A stretch of 46,011 nucleotides of DNA from contig JAJPIW010000047.1 of the NCBI GenBank assembly GCA_021324575.1, forward strand, positions 1 through 46,011, in the 5' to 3' direction. Below, piece by piece: positions 44,987 to 46,011 of the stretch. The notes beneath the pieces were generated by a model that worked only from the letters and a program-made list of their open reading frames with translations, searched no databases and was not told the DNA's origin. A program made the position numbers and the translations under genes. The stretch's first letter is position 1; each line of letters begins with the position of its first letter. This DNA is from Intrasporangiaceae bacterium. GTDB lineage: Bacteria > Actinomycetota > Actinomycetes > Actinomycetales > Dermatophilaceae.

Positions 44987-45950
44987 GTCGCGGGTGACGA
45001 GCAGCGACGCGCGCCTCCTGCCCTCGCCCTACGTCGAGCTGGACCGGGCCGACTGGGCGCGGTTGCGGCGCAACCAGCCGCTGTCGCTCGACGCCGACGA
45101 CGTCACCCGGCTGCGCGGGCTGGGCGAGCGGCTCGACCTCGGCGAGGTCGAGGAGATCTACCTACCGCTCTCCCGGCTGCTCAACTTCTACGTCGGGGCT
45201 ACCGAGGGTCTGCACCGGATCACCGGGAGCTTCCTCGGAGAGGCGCCCGCGAAGACGCCGTTCGTCATCGGTGTCGCGGGGTCGGTGGCCGTCGGCAAGT
45301 CCACCACCGCGCGCATCCTCAAGGAGCTGCTCTCCCGCTGGCCCGGTACGCCGCAGGTGGAGCTCGTGACGACCGACGGGTTCCTGCGCGACAACGCGGA
45401 CCTGCAGCGACGAGACTTGTTGCAGCGCAAGGGTTTCCCGGAGTCCTACCACCGTCGCGCGCTGCTGCGCTTCGTCGCCGAGGTCAAGTCCGGCGCCGCC
45501 GAGGTGCGCGCCCCCGTCTACTCGCACCTCACCTACGACATCGTGCCCGGCGGGTCCACCGTGGTCCGTCGACCCGATGTCCTGATCGTCGAGGGCCTCA
45601 ACGTCCTGCAGGTGCCCCGACGACGCAACGACGGCCGGGCCGACCTGTCGGTGAGCGACTTCTTCGACTTCTCGGTCTACGTCGACGCGCCCGTCGAGGA
45701 CCTTCGCCGCTGGTACGTCGAGCGGTTCCTCCGCCTTCGGCAGACCGCCTTCGCCGACCCCGACTCCTACTTCCACCGGTATGCCGCGCTGACCGACGAG
45801 CAGGCCCGCGAGACCGCACTGCGGATCTGGACCGAGATCAACGAGCCCAACCTGCGCGAGAACATCCTGCCGACGCGGGACCGGGCCACCCTGGTGCTCA
45901 CCAAGGGCGAGAACCACGCCGTGACGCGGATCCGCCTCCGCAAGCTCTGA
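44985..45950 (+). CDS. coaA: Pantothenate kinase, type I
   Basis: 321 residues. Phosphorylates pantothenate, the first step of CoA synthesis. The P-loop is [24 protein letters not shown] (about 96-119). [28 protein letters not shown] and [12 protein letters not shown] hold substrate residues, and it ends RIRLRKL as in other actinobacterial CoaA. ATG 44985 has only AAGG adjacent; GTG 44994 is an alternative, 7 nt after an AAGGAT that could act as a -10 for a leaderless mRNA. It diverges from glmS across 91 bp. Its single TAT tyrosine codon is in an octamer copy. Confidence 0.95.
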   Translation: MSRVTSSDARLLPSPYVELDRADWARLRRNQPLSLDADDVTRLRGLGERLDLGEVEEIYLPLSRLLNFYVGATEGLHRITGSFLGEAPAKTPFVIGVAGSVAVGKSTTARILKELLSRWPGTPQVELVTTDGFLRDNADLQRRDLLQRKGFPESYHRRALLRFVAEVKSGAAEVRAPVYSHLTYDIVPGGSTVVRRPDVLIVEGLNVLQVPRRRNDGRADLSVSDFFDFSVYVDAPVEDLRRWYVERFLRLRQTAFADPDSYFHRYAALTDEQARETALRIWTEINEPNLRENILPTRDRATLVLTKGENHAVTRIRLRKL

Positions 45951-46011
45951 CCCCCCCCCCCCCCCCCCCCGAAAATTTTCGGGTTTCCGGGGCCCCCCCC
46001 CCCCCCCCCCC
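45951..46011. other. Poly-C tract, probable assembly or sequencing artefact
   Basis: C20, then GAAAATTTTCGGGTTTCCGG plus GG, then C19 to the end of the window, starting exactly after the coaA stop. This composition matches nothing else in the window. Confidence 0.8.

Overview
This is a high-GC (about 70% by eye) actinobacterial chromosome segment with no mobile element, CRISPR array, tRNA or rRNA that I can see. Gene content and order (guaA; guaB3/guaB next to a cholesterol-oxidase-like GMC enzyme; whiB3-like; groEL1-groES; tsaD-rimI-tsaB-tsaE-alr-nnr; glmS-acpS) match the conserved block known from Mycobacterium and Streptomyces. The other genes suggest a Micrococcales genome, perhaps Intrasporangiaceae-like; that family placement is inference. 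Most starts are either leaderless (TANNNT hexamer 6-7 nt before the start codon) or 4-nt ATGA/GTGA overlaps inside operons.

Layout. 1-6.2 kb: partial guaA, a DUF3817 membrane protein and SURF1 on the minus strand, then a plus-strand pair of ABC exporter half-transporters whose nucleotide-binding domains are degenerate in complementary ways. 6.2-17.0 kb: GMC oxidoreductase, succinate-semialdehyde-type dehydrogenase, GNAT and guaB3 (minus); a P1 peptidase, an M20 peptidase and an MFS transporter (plus); guaB (minus). 17.0-21.5 kb: whiB3-like regulator behind an AT-rich leader, the groES-groEL1 operon under two CIRCE operators, and a THUMP-like methyltransferase. 21.5-26.6 kb: a MarR/nucleoside hydrolase/ribokinase operon divergent from an MFS transporter with paired operators between them, then a GH3 lipoprotein. 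26.7-33.9 kb: the t6A-modification genes tsaD-rimI-tsaB and tsaE, a PEBP protein, an alpha/beta hydrolase, alr and nnr. 33.9-39.7 kb: a CebEFG/BglC/CebR-like beta-glucoside uptake locus with LacI-type operators. 39.7-46.0 kb: a two-component system divergent from a COG4705 membrane protein, then acpS, glmS and coaA, ending in a poly-C tract that looks like an assembly artefact.

The most unusual feature is not a gene. The octamer GTATGCCG/CGGCATAC occurs about 58 times, roughly every 0.8 kb, on both strands, inside and between genes and in every reading frame, where it forces rare codons (TAT, GCA, ATA). About 1.6 copies are expected from base composition. One inverted pair forms a perfect hairpin between groES and groEL. 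The pattern resembles DNA uptake sequences or cyanobacterial HIP1, and I know of no description of it in Actinobacteria.
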